A stretch of 64,000 nt of DNA. Origin: Casuarina equisetifolia. Lineage: Eukaryota; Streptophyta; Magnoliopsida; Fagales; Casuarinaceae. Below, piece after piece: positions 20,780 through 34,812 of this stretch. Positions within the stretch are counted from its first letter, which is position 1. The number at the start of each line of letters is the position of its first letter. Where the stretch lies: assembly GCA_028551475.1 (NCBI GenBank), contig CM052360.1, positions 25,924,682-25,988,681 of the forward strand. The letters are read 5' to 3'. A program made the position numbers and the translations under genes. Under the pieces are notes generated by a model, which saw only the letters and a program-made list of their open reading frames with translations, searched no databases and was not told the origin of the DNA.

Positions 20780-23700
20780 TCAGAGGGGAGGGGCATTCAG
20801 GGAAAGGTTTTTAGTAAGATTGATGAGCGAACTGGGATCAGTAGTTCTCTTCATGCCCCCTGATTCCAACCCCATTTTCCTTTCTCCCATCTTATTCTGC
20901 AAGAGGAACAGAATGTAAGAATGGTGCCACAGAACTTCAAAGCTAGAACAGCTGCCAAAGGCGATAAAAAGGAAAGATTTGGCGAAATAATCATGGGAAA
21001 GGCCATCCAATGCACTGATAGAGAGAAGGAACTTACAGAAATATTGCCATTACTGTGCATATCCAATTGTGGAGCTGAAGGCTTATAGCTTTTGGAGTTA
21101 AGAGTCTTCATACGATCTTCGTAAAACTGGAAATCATCCAACAAAGATGTTTTTGCCGTGTAACTCTTAAAAATACTCAGCATTTCCAAACCTTGCTTGA
21201 GTCCAACCTGCAAAGGGTATCAAAAAAAAAATGGTCTTGACTAATAAGTAACAAAGATAATACTGACAATTGTCTCAATTTGTGATTTCTTCATGGTATG
21301 AGTGTTTCCTTGCCTTAATTAATCAAAAACCACAACTGCAGTAAGTTTTTCTAAAATTTGGTACAAGTAACTCAACAGAATCGAACCTTGTTTTAATTGA
21401 TAAAAAAAAATTATGCCAAAAAAAAAATCAAATCAAATCAAATCAAATCAAATCAAATCTAAGTTCATTCTGTTCCCAGCACTGTCTCAATTTTCAAAAT
21501 AAGCAAGGAAAGTAGACCAGGATATTCCACAGGACATTTCTAGCAAGTGATGTTGTAAACAGACTATCTATCCCAAAAATTCAATCATTCAAATGTATGG
21601 GGCTGAAGCAGCATTTCTACTTTTTAAACATGTTTGACATTGGTTGTAAACAAAGTATGCAAGTGTGTTATAAATAAAGAAAGATAAGTGATACCTCTTG
21701 AGTGTCCCGGGTAAAAGTCACGGGCCTATTATCATTATTTTCAAGAATAATGTGCCGCAGCTGAGTATTAGGAACATCTTTCACTATATGCCACACTACG
21801 GGGAAGAAACCATTCCACTTATCAAGTTGCCAGAAGTCCATGTCTTTATCAAAGTCAACTTGCCCAATCATCTCAGCAACACCCACAAACTGTCCACTTC
21901 CATTAACCTGAGAAACGTTGGCAGTCAGAAAAGGAAAGGTGTGACAGTTGTAGAAACCTAACATTTACTATGTCGATTGTAAAAATTCCCTATCTTATTT
22001 GCTTTATCTTCCATGTACTCCAAGCATCAACAACAGCATGACCATACTACCACAACCATATAGTTACCTCTTTCGCAAACAAATCTCCAATGAAATCAAA
22101 TTAAGCAAATGCATAAAGCTAGCTTATTTACATACCCTTCTTGCCAAATCAGGAAACAGGAAAAAGGTCAAATCACAAGTCAATTTGACGTCTTTACCAT
22201 ATTAAAAGGACAAAACATGTGTCTACCTAACAAAATATCAACAAGATTTCTAGCAGAAGAATGCAATTCAACTCACCGAAAAGAAGAGGAAGATTGGACA
22301 CCTGGGACTTTTATCACTTATTTTTGCCTCAGCAACACGGAATGCTGCATCTAGCTTCTTATTTCCGTTGGGGGTACTGGACCAAACGTTATATTTAACA
22401 CTCTTATGAATATCATCCTCACTGTAGGACTTAATGATGTAGAACTTTGCATCTTCATAATCAGTTTGAAAATCTAGACGATTGTATTGATCTCTGCAAA
22501 TTGCAGACTTCTGCTCTTCCACTTCGCCTGTTGTGTCTGAAGGAGTGTTCTTGTTGTGGGCCCTAGGCCCACGAGTTTGCTCAGCTGGGGCTTCAAATTC
22601 TCCATTCCTGCTGTATTTGTCTCTCGGCTTATTTCTATCGTTCACATTCCATACTCTTCCATTTGGTCTGTAGTTTACTTGACCATTATGGGGGAATATA
22701 CCTTGTTTTGCATAAGGAAATGACGAAAAATTTCCTAATGGATGGTAACTCTTCAAAAGTCCTTTTGGGACATCAGATCGTACATCAGACACCTGCCACA
22801 TTAAATTTTCATAAAATCAAAACACTCGCTATCACATAAAGAGCTCATGAATAAAGGTGATGATAACAACTCACAGATCAATTTTAAAACAAAAGTATTC
22901 CTCCCTAGCTAAATACCACAAAACTTCAAACTTACAATGAACTTCTAATGAGGTTACTTAAAAAATAAGTACCTTGTTCAGTGTTCTGATAGGTGTTGAA
23001 TGAGGAGTAGACTTTGAAAGTTTGCTACCAGTGTTGCCGTTTATTTTCCCATTGTTGAAGCCATATGACTTGCCAAAATTATTTGAACCTGGGCCAAATG
23101 GTGTATTTGTAAAACCGGCAGTGTTCCCGTTTGGGACATCCCCAACTAACGTATGATCCCATGAATAACAAGGCACAGCTTCTGATCCATAGGAGACAGG
23201 TTGCTGAACAAATCCTGACGAAGGAAAATATTGTTGTTGACCAGCACACTGCCCATCAGCGCCCACAAGAGTCCCAGAAGCATATGGACTATAGCTAGGT
23301 AGATAATAGACTAGTGAACCACTGTCAGATTGCACGCCCTGGAGCACCATCCAAAGAAGAATGTAACAGTCACCAATTTCAATTAGTAATGCCACATTTG
23401 TAGATAAACATTTGCATAATACAAATCAGATTAATCAGAAAGTTGCAGTATATGAGGCAGAACATACCGTTTGAGAACCATCTGCATGAAGATTAAAATG
23501 ATCATCCAACTGAGTGAAGGATCCATTATAACCTGCAGAAAAAAAGAATAAACAAAATCTTCCCCATTAAAATGAATGAAAAATTGATCATACTAAATTT
23601 CTAAGTTTTATAGTAAAAAGTCCCAAATTGAACAATCTAGATTTGATTTTACATTCCCTTGGTGAGGGTATTCTAAACAAAACCGAACTAATGCCACCAC

Positions 23701-24929
23701 ATCAAACAGAAAAGTGGTATTATGTAGACTGATTACATAGCATATACGAAAACATGTATGTATAAATTTAAATTGATCTAAATACACATGACCAACTATA
23801 TATATACTCCACGATGTTCCATCTCATGAATTTTATTGAATCAACTTTAGTTCTATTCATAGAGATCATGTTTGTGAACAAAAAAACCATTTTAACATCT
23901 AACCTGGGTAATAATAATTGTAACAGCTAGTAGGTGGATGGTAAACACCACGTTCTCCAACTGACTCGTGATCAGTCTCACCTTTGTTGCTAGAAGTAGC
24001 ATCCACTAATGGGGACACAGAGGAGGCTGAATGAGATGGTACCCCATCTTTTCCAGAAGCCTGTAAACAAGAATATAAAGTCACTAACTAAAGCAATGAC
24101 AACAATACAATAAACTAACACGGCTTTAAGCTCATAAACACAACTGATACGAGAAACCATATGCAAATTTCTGCTTTCAAGGATCACAGAAATCAGATAT
24201 TCATTCAACTAACCTCACGAACGAGAAAGGAGAAAATAGCACAAACTCAAATATGAATACACAAAAAAAAAACACAACATGCAAACATAATAACTACTCA
24301 TAAAAAGAATATTTTTGGATAAAGAATGATGAATCACCAAAAAGAGTCATTTGTTGCCAACCAAATGACAAAGGTCAACCCCAATGATCTTCAAAGTTTA
24401 GCCAAATACCAACTTAAAAGACAAGCAACCATCTAAAATTATGAAATGAAAAGCAAGATAGTAGAGAAGCCAAAACTAAGTATGACTTACCACTTCTTGC
24501 TCAACCATTTCAGTAACAGATTCTGAGTTCAATCCTGCAGCCACAGGCTCAGCTGGAATATATTGTTAAGAAATCACTAAAAAAAGGAAAAAAAGAGAAT
24601 CTTTTCCACAAGGCCCACAAATTGGAATGAAACTGGTCCAGGCATGCAATCATTCCGATGATAAAACCCCATTTCCCCATACAGCAAATCAAACCCATCA
24701 AGGTTAATCAACAATCCACATTAAACCTTGAATAACATCCACGATATTAACAACCCAGAGCATAGGCACTTCAAGCAAATATGTCAGAATTTAAAACCGT
24801 AGTCACAGCTAACTCTAAGAACAGCACAAAAGAACAAGCATATTCAACTTTAGACTAAGGAACAGCGATATATAACCATCAAACAAAAGAACATAGGATA
24901 CGTTTCTCGATTTTCTTTTCGCCGGTCAT
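20780..24929 (-). CDS. YTH-domain m6A reader, ECT family, nine coding exons
   Basis: Coding exons from the 5' end are 24929-24902, 24552-24491, 24060-23904, 23532-23468, 23338-22973, 22792-22277, 21907-21695, 21207-21037 and 20896-20780. They join in frame to 564 codons. ECT (EVOLUTIONARILY CONSERVED C-TERMINAL REGION) proteins are cytosolic readers of N6-methyladenosine in mRNA. A long low-complexity N-terminal region rich in Ser, Tyr, Gly, Asn and Gln ([27 protein letters not shown]) precedes the YTH domain, about residues 342-480. The YTH domain starts [20 protein letters not shown]. By alignment with ECT2 the m6A cage tryptophans are about W363 (NVWSS), W424 (DFWQL) and W429 (DKWNG), all present. 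The C-terminus [13 protein letters not shown] is typical of the family. I cannot assign it to a numbered Arabidopsis ECT. Confidence 0.93.
21426..21469 (+). repeat. (AATCA)n microsatellite in ECT intron 7
   Basis: About nine pentanucleotide units in tandem, following an A-rich tract. Likely length-polymorphic; no role inferred. Confidence 0.8.
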
Positions 24930-25985
24930 TTTCAATCTTCAAATGGAACTCACCCTGCAAACAAACAACGAGGGAGAAAAGTAAGAAGAGTTAGTCCCAA
25001 GAAAGCCAGCCGAGTCTACGTTCTTATAAAAGTCCAGCTTCTCATACTCGCATAACGCGGTTTCACTGCATAGACTTAAACACTAAGGAATCCCCACCCC
25101 CACCCCCCAAAAAAAAAAAAAAAAAAAAGCAAAAATCATCGATTTTTCCCTCTTGAAAACTCTAGCTAGTAAAAAACTATTACTTAAAAAATTACCTAAT
25201 AATAGGCCAAAACTAATAAATGATAAAATTAGATAAAACCCTTCAGTACAGACACGTGGGTTTTATATTTTTTTTTCTTGTTTTGAGTTTTTTCTCAACA
25301 AAAAATAAAAGCTGTACGAAGTTTCCTCACCAGGAAATTTTCCTAAAAATAGCAAAATTAGATATTGTGCACCGCACGAAAATATCAACCAAGATGCTTT
25401 ATGAGAAAAATAACGACTTTCGCGAGTCCGGAATCGCCTAAGCTAAACAAGAAAAATAAATTTGATCCTTTTATGACAGAAATCTGTTTGGTTTCCGAGA
25501 AACTGCAAGAAACTAAACAAGCAAAGAAATTCTATGCTTTTCTAGGCTCCATTTACAGAAATTCTCCCGGAAACAAGCTCGCGGCGCCACAAATCCCAAT
25601 AAAGAAATGAACTTCACTCACGAATTCATACAAACAAATTACGAACCAGAAAAATACCAGCTTTCAGAAGTACTCCGGTGCGTAGTTCTTAACCTTTAGC
25701 AAAGAATTGAAGAAGCAATCAAAGAGAGAACAAGAAAAGCCCGATTTCGATCTCTCTCAAACACTAACACTTCACAGAGCAAGAAAGGGAAACGCCGACT
25801 AAACGCAACAACCAAAACCGCAAAACGAACCTTCGAAACGCGGATCAAATCGGCCGGTCCTTCCTCCGGTATCGGAAAACCGCTTTATTGAGTGGTTCCC
25901 GATGGTAATATACAGAGAAAGAGGAAGCGCGAGAAAGAGAGACTGGAGCGAAGAAGTGGGGAGAAGGAGGGGAGAAACCCTTAAC
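24930..25985 (-). promoter_or_regulatory. ECT 5' leader: UTR exon, leader intron and first exon
   Basis: The bases before the ATG (24930-24954) follow a good acceptor, TTTGCAG. A plausible leader donor is CGAAG|GTTCGTTTTG with the exon end at 25831, implying an untranslated first exon of about 150 bp and an 0.87-kb leader intron. The proposed exon is GC-richer and lies next to an AG-rich tract, as in other plant leaders. Transcription start and splice sites are inferred and not proven. A poly(A) tract on the plus strand near 25109-25128 lies in the intron. Confidence 0.45.
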
Positions 25986-28048
25986 GGCGGAGCGGACGGC
26001 TCCGATCTTGTCCAAGTTCCGCGTGGGATGGATTTGGACCGTCAGATGATGAGGTCAAAGTCGTTTGTTTTTCAAGATCTTTTTTGTTGAAAGGGAGGGA
26101 ATGGGACTTTCTTTTCGGGTCGGATCTAACTGATTGCTGGTTCCTTTCTGTTTGAATATTTTAACAAATTTTGTGATAAAAACGTTTTAAATATTTTTTC
26201 TATTTTGATTGAAAGTTTCACATTTTATGGCTAGGACTTCATCACCTTTTAAGTAAGTAATTATTATTAGAAAATACTTTTAATATTTAAAAATTATCTA
26301 AAGATTACATCATTTAATATAAAATTTTTATTCTTAATAATATTACATACACTTATTCATATTTACATAACATAGTTTTACTTTTATTAAATTAATTTTT
26401 TTAATTTAAAATTCAAGCACGTAACAAGTGATATTAAATTTAACTCATCACTCAACTAATGACTTACATTTGTTCATCTCTTGTTATTTGTGCATGTTTA
26501 TTAGGTGGAGAGACTTATTTATATTCAAGATAATGTGAATTTAAATAAGAGAAAATGTCGTGATAGAAAGAAAGTAAGAGAACTTGACCATACAAGAATT
26601 TTTTTAAAAAAATATCTACATTGTTTATGTGATTGTGATTTTTGTGCAAGTTATGTCATACTCATCATAAGGACTTATTGAAAGAAATGTGTCGGCAGGA
26701 AATAATTGGTTGAATTTTTTCTAGAATTTATATGAATTTGTTAAAGTGTTTTCTTGGATACTGACTCAAGTAATCATTATGAAAAAAAAAAAAGGAAAAT
26801 GATTATTAGAAAAAAAAAATTAAAAAGAAATTCTTTTTCTGGCCAATTAATCAGCCTTGGATCATCATGATTCTTCCTTCTTTTTCAGCCCAACTTCTGT
26901 CACTATCATGTGAGGTATTTGCTCCAATCAAATATTGCCACGTCCGCCTTTGGTATCTAATCATATTTTTTTTATTTTTTTATTTTATTCCGATGGAATA
27001 AGCCTTTTCAAACAGGCATGATTGTTTCATTTGCTGATTCTTTGTGGCCGTCTCGCAATTTCTCTTTTAATTTTTCCAAGATGCTCTCCTGATTTTGTCT
27101 AGAAATCCTTCCTTCAAATGAGGAAATGGGATGCTCATTTCAATCGAGAACTCGTTTTGTAAACGTATAGTTGACTCAAGAAAAAGGGATGGATGCTCAT
27201 TAAAGGCATGAGTTGTTTTTGTTTTTTTTTTAAAAAAAGGGGTTTGAGAGTAAAGAGTGTACAAGTTTAGTCCAAGCTATCGATAATTAATTATTAAACT
27301 ATTGATTTGTTAATGAAACAAGGAAAAAAAAATAAATTGCTTTTGGAATTGAATTTGTATATAAGGAAAAAGAAATAGTATATATAGTATTGCACAATTG
27401 TTTGGAACCAAAAGGGCAGCCTTAAATATTGCATAATCCAACTTTTTGAAAAGTGAAGTTCCTTGATTCAACTTATGTTCATGCTTTCTTTAATTTTTCT
27501 GCATACACCACCATATCTCGTCTTATTTTAGGTTGATTTTGTTGTGTATTGTAGCAATAGAGGGGACAAAAACGGTGTCGTCTTCCAACCATAGAACCCA
27601 TTGGATTTATTTATCAAATAAAAAAAATAATGAACACTTTCACAATGGTTGTAGGAGTTATTTTTTAGTAAGCTCTTTTTAAGCTTGAATTTGAATTTTG
27701 CAGCTATCTTAAAAGATTTGGTTTTTATTTATTTATAAAGATTGAACCATTTTCCCTTCTTCTATAACCATTTTATAAAGAAAAAAATTATTTCTTTTTA
27801 TATCAAGAGGATGTCATGATAAGATTTGAACAATATAAAATACACATTATTCAGTGACCAACATTGATATTTATAGAAATTATTGGTAATGAGCTTATAA
27901 TGTGATTGTATATAAATAAACACCCACTTATTTTGTATGATCCTCTAACTCCAAACAAAGAGACGACTTCAAATAGCTTTATCATAAGGATGTATATATA
28001 TAAATACTTAATTATTTGTATGTTCCTGTATAACTCTAAACACTCTTC
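25986..28048. other. AT-rich intergenic region
   Basis: No coding signal. ECT promoter at the left end, then very AT-rich DNA with homopolymer runs. No repeat or RNA gene recognised. Confidence 0.5.
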
Positions 28049-28275
28049 TTTTTTTTAACTACATACCCAGCCGGCTTAGTTTAATAATCGAGGACTACTT
28101 CTAAAAGAGTGCTCCACCAAGTTCATACTAGTGAACTCCACATAAGACCCATGAAGTGCTTAGGTGAGTCTAGCGATTTAAAATAAATACAAATAATGTG
28201 CTCCACCTAATTTTGATAAGGACTGAACCCGTCACAAAACTTTGATGTAATTGCTTACCCATGTCACGCAGATCC
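28049..28275 (-). repeat. Possible SINE-like element
   Basis: On the minus strand, GACGGGTTCAGTCC resembles a pol III box B (GGTTCGANTCC) about 60 bases after the start. The unit ends in GTTAAAAAAAA, an A-tail, at 28049-28058. Internal sequence is not AT-rich like its surroundings. No clear box A or target duplication is visible, so this is tentative. Confidence 0.3.
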
Positions 28276-29249
28276 AATTGCTTTTAAAAGGAATTTAAGG
28301 TTGAATATATAAAATATTAACTAATCAATCAAGGAAAAATAATTTTTAAAAAAAATCATAGGGTTGAAGGAAAATCTTAAAAACTGAAGGCCTCAATATT
28401 ATTCGGAAAAAAAAAGTGAAAAATTATTTGATGTTCTCGGTTTGATGAACTTCCATAAATATACCTATGCCGATTCAGCTTTGGGCTACCAACTATAATT
28501 GCAGTGATCATCAGATACTGTGACTCCAGCTCACAGTCCTTGCTTTCCACCTGCCCCATTGTCTTTAATATAGAGCAACGGTAGAGAGTTGGGAAAGGAA
28601 AAAAAATTAAAGCCATATATGAAAGTTTCTACACAGAAGGGTTGAAGAATAGTAGTAAAGAGTTCATTGTAAAAGATTTCATAGCTTAATCAAATATATA
28701 AGCTTAAAAGAATAGTCCACTTGCTTAACCTATAACTAAAAACCTTGAAATCGAGTAATTTCATGTAAGATTTAAAATTTTTTCATAACATATATTAACG
28801 AAAATAAGTATTGTCTGAAATCTCTTAATCTTATAGATTTAACCTTAGATATGTGTGTTAAAAAATGAATAATCTAAATTTTATTATCAAATGTTTTGAT
28901 AAACTCTAACAAAGAACAAAAGGAAATGGGAAAGGAAGAAGAATTGAACTCATCAGGCAATCAAATATAACGTGTATACATATAATAAAAATATATTACA
29001 AAGAGCTTGCATGGCCCCATTAAAGCAAGCATGCTCTTCTCCCCCTAAAGTGCTCTTCTCAAAAGATGAACACCCTATAGTTATTTCTACATCTATCTCT
29101 CCACCAAATCCTGTGCCTAAATCTAAGCCAAAAAAAGAAAAAAAAAAGTGAAAAAAAAGGGAGAAAAATATACTCTGCAAATATTAAAGCTATGGCAGAA
29201 ACAATCCAACTCAAGACACCATTAGAACTCTGTAAAAATTTCAGGTTTT
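28276..29249. other. AT-rich intergenic region and BAM3 3' flank
   Basis: No gene recognised. The right end should hold the 3' UTR of the receptor kinase gene that ends at 29250. Confidence 0.45.
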
Positions 29250-32200
29250 CTAAACCAGAAGATCTTGTCTATCAAGTTTCTTTGTTTGTTTGTCAGGGGC
29301 AAAGGAAGACGACGGAGACTGGTGGTCCGACGAGTGGCGAGGAAACTCCGAGAGCATCTGCACCACCTCTCTCATCGTCGGGCGCTCGACACTGTTTTCT
29401 TGGACGCATAGCATGGCGACGAAGAAAAGGTGCATGGATTCGTCTTTCGGCACCATCGTTAGCCGAGGATCGACGATGCCGGTGACCTCCTCCTTCCGGC
29501 ACTTCGTTACTCTTTTCGCCCACTGCACTATATCCACGCCGTCGCCGAAGTCACCCACCGGCCGACGCCCCGTGAGAAGCTCGAGGAGAACGACTCCGAA
29601 GCTGTATACATCGCTCTTCTCGTCGACCTTCAAAGTGTATGCGTACTCTGCAATTTGTGATGAAGACGACGTAAATTTATAGCTAAATATACAAAAATAA
29701 AGCTTCTTGAGATGAGTTCTTTAGGTTAAATCTACTTTATAAAAATATATTTATCAACAAACCTGTGGTCTAGTATTTAGTTACTAATTACCTTATATCT
29801 AAGTCTTAAGTTCTATATTCTAAGATAAAAGGTGAAATACTCACTACATAAAAAGGAGGCCCCAATGAAGAAAAAAAGCAATAGATTTGGTGTCGTTGTC
29901 CAAGAAGTCATCAGAATCTACCCAATGTAGAACACAATCATGCAGTTGGATAAATAATAATTACTGTGGATGATGACCCACTAGGACGATTTCCCTTAGT
30001 AATAAAAAAAAGGGGCCTACATTGATGAGATAAGAACAAAGGTAAACCATAACATGACACAGTTTGCAGAAGACCAAAATGGGTCGTTTTAGTTGATGAT
30101 GATTCTGCCAAGAAAAAAGAGAGGGAAATCTAATATTATAAGGTAGTCAAATTGTCACACTATCAAAGAATCAATGGGTAAAGAACTCGAACTTGGGTTG
30201 AGACAAAAGAAGATTCAGCATGTCTAAAGGCAAAAAAAAAAGTGGCCAAAAGAGAAGATGGTAGTGGGAATATCTTTCCACGTCAGTCCGACCCCAAATT
30301 CTTGTCTAAAACAGAACAAAGAACAGTGGCTTGTAAAGATTCTAGATAATCGTACACATTATAGTACCAAAGAACAATCTTTATTAACAAAAACAACATG
30401 ATTCAAGATTATTATTAAGGTATGATAATAAATTTTTGTCAATAAATCAGTAGCTTAATAATTATCTATGAACATGTTATAAAATGTCAAGTAGCTTTCA
30501 TGCCACTGGACGCCCTGTCATCACTGTGAGGACTGGGCAGCCACAGAGCAAACTGGTGCTGTGGTTCTCAGAGAATGACATGTTAGATTCTGATAACAGA
30601 GTCCCCGCGGTTTCTCTGGCACAGAATGAGGCTGCTCCGTGGTTACCCAAAAAATTCTATAGGTCTTCTTTCTTTGTCCTTGTTCTCAACCGTCGTTTTG
30701 GCAGGGCAGAAGTACTGTCTTTATGGCTTTGACACCTTGTTTCTCTTAGATTCTTGTCATGTTTTGGGGTTTTCTCAATGTACAAGGGTAGTACAGTGTT
30801 TCTATTTTTGGTATGAAAGAAGATGATAAGACTTGGTAATGCTCTAGCATATAAAGGCTAAAACACATCTTTGTTGTGATCAAGAAAACAATATGCAACG
30901 AAGTTTAAGGAGAATGTCATGTTTCTCTACATTTATGAAGCTAATCCAAGATATGAGGTTGCCACACAATGAACAATAAGATCAAACAACAAACACATCT
31001 TTGTTACGTTTAAGGGATTTTCTCTATAATTAAGAAGCTAATCCAAGATATAAAGTTATTAGGGGAATGAATTTGTTTACTTAAAAATATGTTTTCATTT
31101 ATGGGTAAGAAAGAAAATGATTAGATTTGATAATGCTGAGAAAATAAGATGATCAAACAACAAACATATACATAAGAAACAAATCATTGTTGCTTGATTA
31201 AGAAAAATATGCAGCTAAGTTTAATGAAGATACTTACTAAAATAATTCCTAAAATTTGAGGAAATTGTGTAAGGAAAAATTTAGACAGAATACCATGATT
31301 TTATGATATGTTGAATTGCCATGTTTGTTAATTCTATCACTAGATTAATATTAGGAATAAAAGAGTTAACTAATTTAACTAGTAAATTAACTACCAACTA
31401 ACTCAACTAAATAAGTACAAGCTTGCATGAAAGTAGAAAGGACACATACCAGGAGCAATGTAGCCGTAGGAGCCTGCGATCGCCGACATGCACTCCGATG
31501 CGCCGTCGTCGATCATGAACTTGGCGAGGCCGAAATCGGCGACGTGTGCTTCGAAGCTGGAATCTAACAAAATGTTGTTGGATTTCACGTCACGGTGGAT
31601 GATCAATGGGGAGCAATCGTGGTGGAGGTAGCAGAGGCCTCTGGCTGCTTCAATGGCGACTTTGTATCTCAAATTCCAGCCCAAGAACGCGCCTTTCTTG
31701 CCGTGCAGGGCCTCGCCCAAGCTCCCGTTTCTCATGTACTCGTAGACGAGGAGATTCATCTCCTTGTTGGAGCAGAATGCAAGGAGTCTCACGATGTTTC
31801 GGTGCCGGATGTTTCCGAGCGTCTGGATTTCGGCGCGGAAGCCATGGTCGTGCCGGGTTGAGCCGAATCCGAGAAGCTTTTTGACGGCGATTTCGACCCC
31901 GTTTGGCATTTTGCCATGGTAGACAATCCCGGCGCCGCCTCGTCCGATCACGTTGCCGTCCTTCACGCATTCGAGGATGTCGGAGACCTTGAACTCGAGC
32001 TTCCGGAATGCGGTCATCTTCCACGAATCTGGGCCGGTTCTTTTCAACGACTTGGCCTTGATCATGGCGGCGGTGGCGAATACCAGAGAGCATACAAGAA
32101 AGCCAAGCGCGAAGATTAGCTTGGAATACGCAGGGCCTCTTCTGGGTGTGCTCGTGATTGTGGTCAAGTTACATGGATTGTTCAGTAACGAGCCGCAGAG

Positions 32201-34018
32201 ATGAGGATTTCCCGCGAAAGAGGAGGCGTTGAAGGAGGAGAATTGGCCGGATTCCGGCAGCTTACCGGAGAGATCATTGAAGGAGAAATCAGCAGTCGTG
32301 AGGCTTTTTATGGTGCCAATTGATCTGGGGATGGTCTGGTTCAGGTGGTTTCTGGATAAGTTCAGGTAGTTCAGTATTCGGACGTTGGAAATCTCCGGCG
32401 GGATTGAACCAGAAAGGTTGTTCTGGCTCATGTCGAGATACGTCAAATGGGAGCAATTTCCAATCTCCGGCGGGATTGAACCGTAGAGTAAATTCCGACT
32501 CAAATCCAGCGTAACTACTTGAAGAAGTTCTCCGATGGAAGACGGGATTGGGCCGGAGAATTGGTTTCCACTGACGGAAAGAATTTGGATTGAAGAGAAA
32601 TTTGATAGCGAACTGGGTAAAGGACCTGAAAGTTGATTGTTTGAGAGGTTGAGCTGGCCCAGCTTCACAGGCTCCGACGAAGTGTTGGTGTTCTCCGGGA
32701 AGGTGCCCGAAAGATAATTGCTCTGCAACTCCAGTAAATTCAGCTGAGGCAAGTACAAGAACCCATTCGGGATGCTTCCGTTCAAGTAGTTGGATTTCAG
32801 TCTCACTCTGGTGAGGCTGGAGCAGGTCCCGAGTTCTTCCGGCATCGGCCCGAAGAGGAAGTTTTCCATGAGAATCAGGACTCTGAGTTGATTTGACGAG
32901 CACAAGTTCCGAGGGATTGTGCCAGTCAGCTTGTTCGTGGACAAGTCGATCACTTGAAGCGTCCCGCTCCGGCCGAGATTATCCGGAATCATGCCGGTGA
33001 AGTTGTTCTTCCAGAGCTGAAGAGTTTCCAAGTTCGGGAAGTCTGCGAGGTAGTCCGGGATGGACCCGTGGAACTTGTTCATGAACAGGTTCAGAAGCTT
33101 AAGCTGCTTGAGGTTGACGAAGTGGGGGGGGATTTCTCCGGTGAGTGCATTGATGGAGAGGTCGAGGTTCACCAGGTTCGTCAAGTTTCCCAATTGCTTC
33201 GGGATGGTGCCGGAGAGCAGATTCATGTGGAGGTAGATAGTGTCGAGCGCCTGCAAGTTCCCAAGTTCGCCGGGAATCGGTCCGTCCAGTTCACAGCTCG
33301 AGAGATCCATGTGAACCAGATTCACCAAGTTCCCGAACTCCATTGGAATCCCACCTTCGAAGACATTGTAATGGCCCAAGTAAATCTCTCTCAAGGTCGT
33401 CAAGTTCCCCAGCTCGCCGGGGATTCTCCCGTTCAGATCATTTCCGTTGAGCGAAAGGTACTCCAAGCCGACCAGATTCCCGTAGCTCCCCGGGATACTT
33501 CCGAAGAAATAATTCCCGCCGAGATCCAAGTACCGGAGCTTCTTCAAGCTCAGAATCCCGATGGGCAGCGGCGCTGTGAAGTTGTTGTCGTAGGCGTCGA
33601 ACACTTCCAAGTTCGCAATGCTGGAGTAGTTCCACTCCAAGCCGCCATTGAACTGGTTGCTGGAGATGTTCAGCCATTGAAGACTGCTCAAATTCGCAAT
33701 CTCAATGCCGCCCGTGAAATTATTTCCGGCGAGAGAGAGTCGAGTAAGCCGGTCGAGTCTCGAAATCAGCGGCGAAACAGAGCCGCCCAGATTCAAATCC
33801 GTTAAGTCGACCGAAACAACCCGACCCCTGGAGCATTGAATTCCGGCCCAGTAACAAACCGAGCTCGGAATCGAAGAATTCCAGGAACTCAGAACAGACT
33901 CAGAGAATTCAAATCCCCTCTTGAGCTCGACCAGCACGCGGAAATCACTAACTAAAGAAGACCCAGAGCAGGTGGTGCCAAGAACAGAGAGAAGCGTCAA
34001 GACAACGAAAAGGCCCAT
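29250..34018 (-). CDS. BAM3: BAM3-like LRR receptor kinase (CLV1/BAM clade)
   Basis: Two exons, 34018-31450 and 29647-29250, joined in frame (APE codon split CCT G|AG) to 988 residues, close to the usual BAM3 length. A signal peptide covers residues 1-20 and an LRRNT region with CYWAGIQC follows. About 20 plant-type LRRs run from residue 70 to 590, and a transmembrane helix covers about 634-653 ([20 protein letters not shown]). The kinase has glycine loop [11 protein letters not shown] (692-702), lysine in AVKK (713), HRDVKSNN (808-815, RD type), DFG (828-830) and APEYAYT. BAM3 is known as the phloem receptor for CLE45 and a brake on protophloem differentiation. The single intron within the kinase domain, 1.8 kb here, matches the clade. 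Assignment to BAM3 rests on recall of the sequence, so BAM1/2-like is less likely but not excluded. Confidence 0.9.
29648..31449 (-). other. Large intron of the BAM3-like gene
   Basis: 1802-bp intron. A stretch near 30484-30730 is less AT-rich and keeps an 82-codon plus-strand frame with no recognised protein. It may be an inserted fragment. Nothing else stands out. Confidence 0.5.
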
Positions 34019-34812
34019 GATTTTCTGGGAAAATGTTTAGGAAAACAGAGTTTGGAAGCACTCGAAGCAAACAGGACAGGATTTAAACACTCCGGCAATA
34101 ATGGGGTTTCTTGGAAAGGAGGAGAAAGTGAGAGGAATCTGCTCGTGGACGCTTATGGAATCAAACATCTTCACAGAAAGGAGTCTTGAAGAAGAAGGAA
34201 GAAGCTAAGCGGCTCCTTTTCTTTTCTCTGAGAGTTTTGAAGATGATAACAGGGTTTTGCTTTGATTGCTATCTGTACTCTCTCTGTTGAGCTTCTTTAT
34301 GCAAAGCAAAGATGGCAAAAAGAAGAAGATGGTCATGACTATTTTGGAAATAAAAAAAAGGAAAAAATAAAAAAGCCGTTGGATAACAGAAATTTAAAGT
34401 TTAGATTAGAGGGAGAAAAAGTAAAGGTTGATGCTGGTCATCTTTATCCATATGACAAAAATGCCCTTTTGCTTTAACCAAAGGAGGGGGGTTCTTTATT
34501 GCCTTTGAATGAGAGAGGTAATGGGACTGCACTTTAAATCATTCAAAATGGTTGTGTTGTCCCGATGCTTTTGAGGATGAATATCACACGATTCTTTTCT
34601 TTTGCAATGAACAAATGATTTAGAGTTGAGAAAGGAAAAGAAGAGCCAACAGTGTAGCCACTATTGTCATGTGTAGTCTTCATCGCCCTACAATGTGACT
34701 TGACTCCTATATCATCCATTTAATGACGTATAAGGAATGTAGATCAACGTGCAAATTTCTTGTTAAACTTTTGAGATAAAACCCTAAAATTATGCTGATT
34801 TATGCATGTTAC
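34019..34812. promoter_or_regulatory. BAM3-like promoter region
   Basis: Upstream flank of the receptor kinase gene. The first 250 bp (34019-34260) are purine-rich and probably include the 5' UTR. No defined element can be called. Confidence 0.35.

Noticed and set aside
32954-33805. 283-codon plus-strand ORF
   Set aside because: It is antisense to the LRR repeats of the BAM3-like gene; the repeating composition keeps the opposite frame open. No independent evidence of a gene.
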